In this document: positions 63,760-64,000 of the stretch, in pieces
Position numbering within the stretch: the stretch's first letter is position 1
Layout: each line of letters opens with the position of its first letter
Assembly (NCBI GenBank): GCA_965221145.1
Contig: OZ244877.1
Coordinates: forward strand, 3,472,001-3,536,000
DNA from: Bin5 sp965221145
Lineage (GTDB): Bacteria; Chloroflexota; Anaerolineae; Caldilineales; Caldilineaceae
Length of the DNA stretch: 64,000 bases
Reading direction: 5' to 3'
Program-made: the position numbers and the translations under genes
Notes under the pieces: model-generated
Database searches by the model: none
What the model saw: the letters and a program-made list of their open reading frames with translations, nothing else
What the model was told of the DNA's origin: nothing

Positions 63760-64000
63760 AGGACGACCCCCATCTTTTCGGGCATGCGTTCAAAGGTATC
63801 TCCTTTGAGGTCGGTCAGGCTGTATGCCTCGCGATAAGGCAAACGGCCTTCCTTGGCGGCGCGAGCTACGGCGGCGGCGAAGCTAGGGCCAATGCGCCAC
63901 CTCTGTGTGTTCCAAAAATTACCTTCGCCTTTCTTGGAAGGAGCTTTTCTTCCTTGACCCTTAAAGACATCGTAGGAGGCAAAGAAGGTATCTCGGTCAA
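63756..64000 (-). CDS. ImmA/IrrE family peptidase, C-terminal end, 5' part outside the window
   Basis: The minus strand gives about 80 residues ending MPEKMGVVL, with NFWNTQRWRIGPSFAAAVAR and KEGRLPYREAYSLTDLKG. This is the C-terminus of ImmA/IrrE-containing XRE antitoxins. The catalytic HExxH would lie beyond the window edge. Confidence 0.7.
   Translation of the reverse strand, partial: DRDTFFASYDVFKGQGRKAPSKKGEGNFWNTQRWRIGPSFAAAVARAAKEGRLPYREAYSLTDLKGDTFERMPEKMGVVL

Noticed and set aside
1..64000. TAG could be a recoded sense codon in this organism
   Set aside because: Several sound genes end in TAG (for example those ending at 596, 7181, 29366, 35731, 40308 and 52085), so the two in-frame ambers are better seen as mutations.
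1..64000. CRISPR array
   Set aside because: No regularly spaced direct repeats with unique spacers were found; the repeats seen are dispersed or modular.
1..64000. tRNA or rRNA genes
   Set aside because: None recognised by eye. A short tRNA could be missed; a tRNA scan would settle it.

Overview
The window looks like chromosomal DNA of a GC-rich member of the Chloroflexota, probably an Anaerolineae/Caldilineae-type lineage. This is inferred from gene content: a MutL-like/zinc-ribbon membrane cluster, a membrane-anchored baseplate-J-like protein, a DUF3048 lipoprotein, an SRPBCC-DoxX plus DUF4166 pair and many sugar-acid oxidoreductases. No rRNA or tRNA gene was recognised, so the assignment is not proven. 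Housekeeping markers are alaS, ruvX, mtaB and pyruvate kinase.

Layout. 1-5.0 kb: a translationally coupled run of membrane proteins ending in a degenerate glutamate-mutase-L-like ATPase. 5.1-7.2 kb: an ATPase fused to a winged helix, and a small membrane protein. 7.2-20.3 kb: a minus-strand oligopeptide ABC transporter region with three paralogous beta-propeller proteins. This region is visibly decaying: three solute-binding-protein remnants, an in-frame amber in one propeller, a one-base frameshift in another, and an ATPase subunit that has lost its Walker B aspartate. 18.5-21.5 kb: DUF4166, SRPBCC-DoxX and a fumarylacetoacetate-hydrolase (FAH) family protein. 21.8-25.1 kb: an AT-richer three-gene operon (DUF262, an AAA ATPase with an OLD/DUF3696-like architecture, and an unrecognised protein) that is the best candidate for an uncharacterised defence system. 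25.8-32.4 kb: a catabolic operon of an enolase-superfamily enzyme, a SelA-like PLP enzyme, a serine/alanine-glyoxylate aminotransferase and a GlcD-GlcF-like fused flavo-iron-sulfur oxidase, which together suggest hydroxy-acid/glyoxylate metabolism.

32.5-38.7 kb: DUF3048 lipoprotein, pyruvate kinase, UMF1-type transporter and mtaB. 38.7-39.4 kb: second copy of a roughly 0.7-0.8 kb non-coding repeat whose first copy is at 15.2-16.0 kb. 39.5-44.1 kb: a leaderless sugar isomerase-like gene, then a toxin-antitoxin island (VapBC, orphan PIN protein, HigB with a HigA-ImmA/IrrE fusion, and a minimal nucleotidyltransferase). 44.3-52.1 kb: ruvX, baseplate-J-like protein, alaS and a three-gene ABC-2 exporter. 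52.2-60.3 kb: two Gfo/Idh/MocA dehydrogenases, an MGH1/GH63-like glucosidase, a second FAH-family protein, a methyltransferase and a class IV aminotransferase. 60.3-64 kb: a second small defence/TA island with a TIR-domain protein, a wrecked helicase/type ISP restriction remnant, a broken two-TM SLATT-like gene, an SH3-domain fragment and a DUF4411-ImmA/IrrE pair cut by the window edge.

The window also holds a 153-bp repeat in two copies (1230 and 52162) whose inverted TAATGTG ends supply the stop codons of neighbouring genes, and a short TCACTCCTC repeat inserted twice in frame in the flavo-iron-sulfur oxidase gene.
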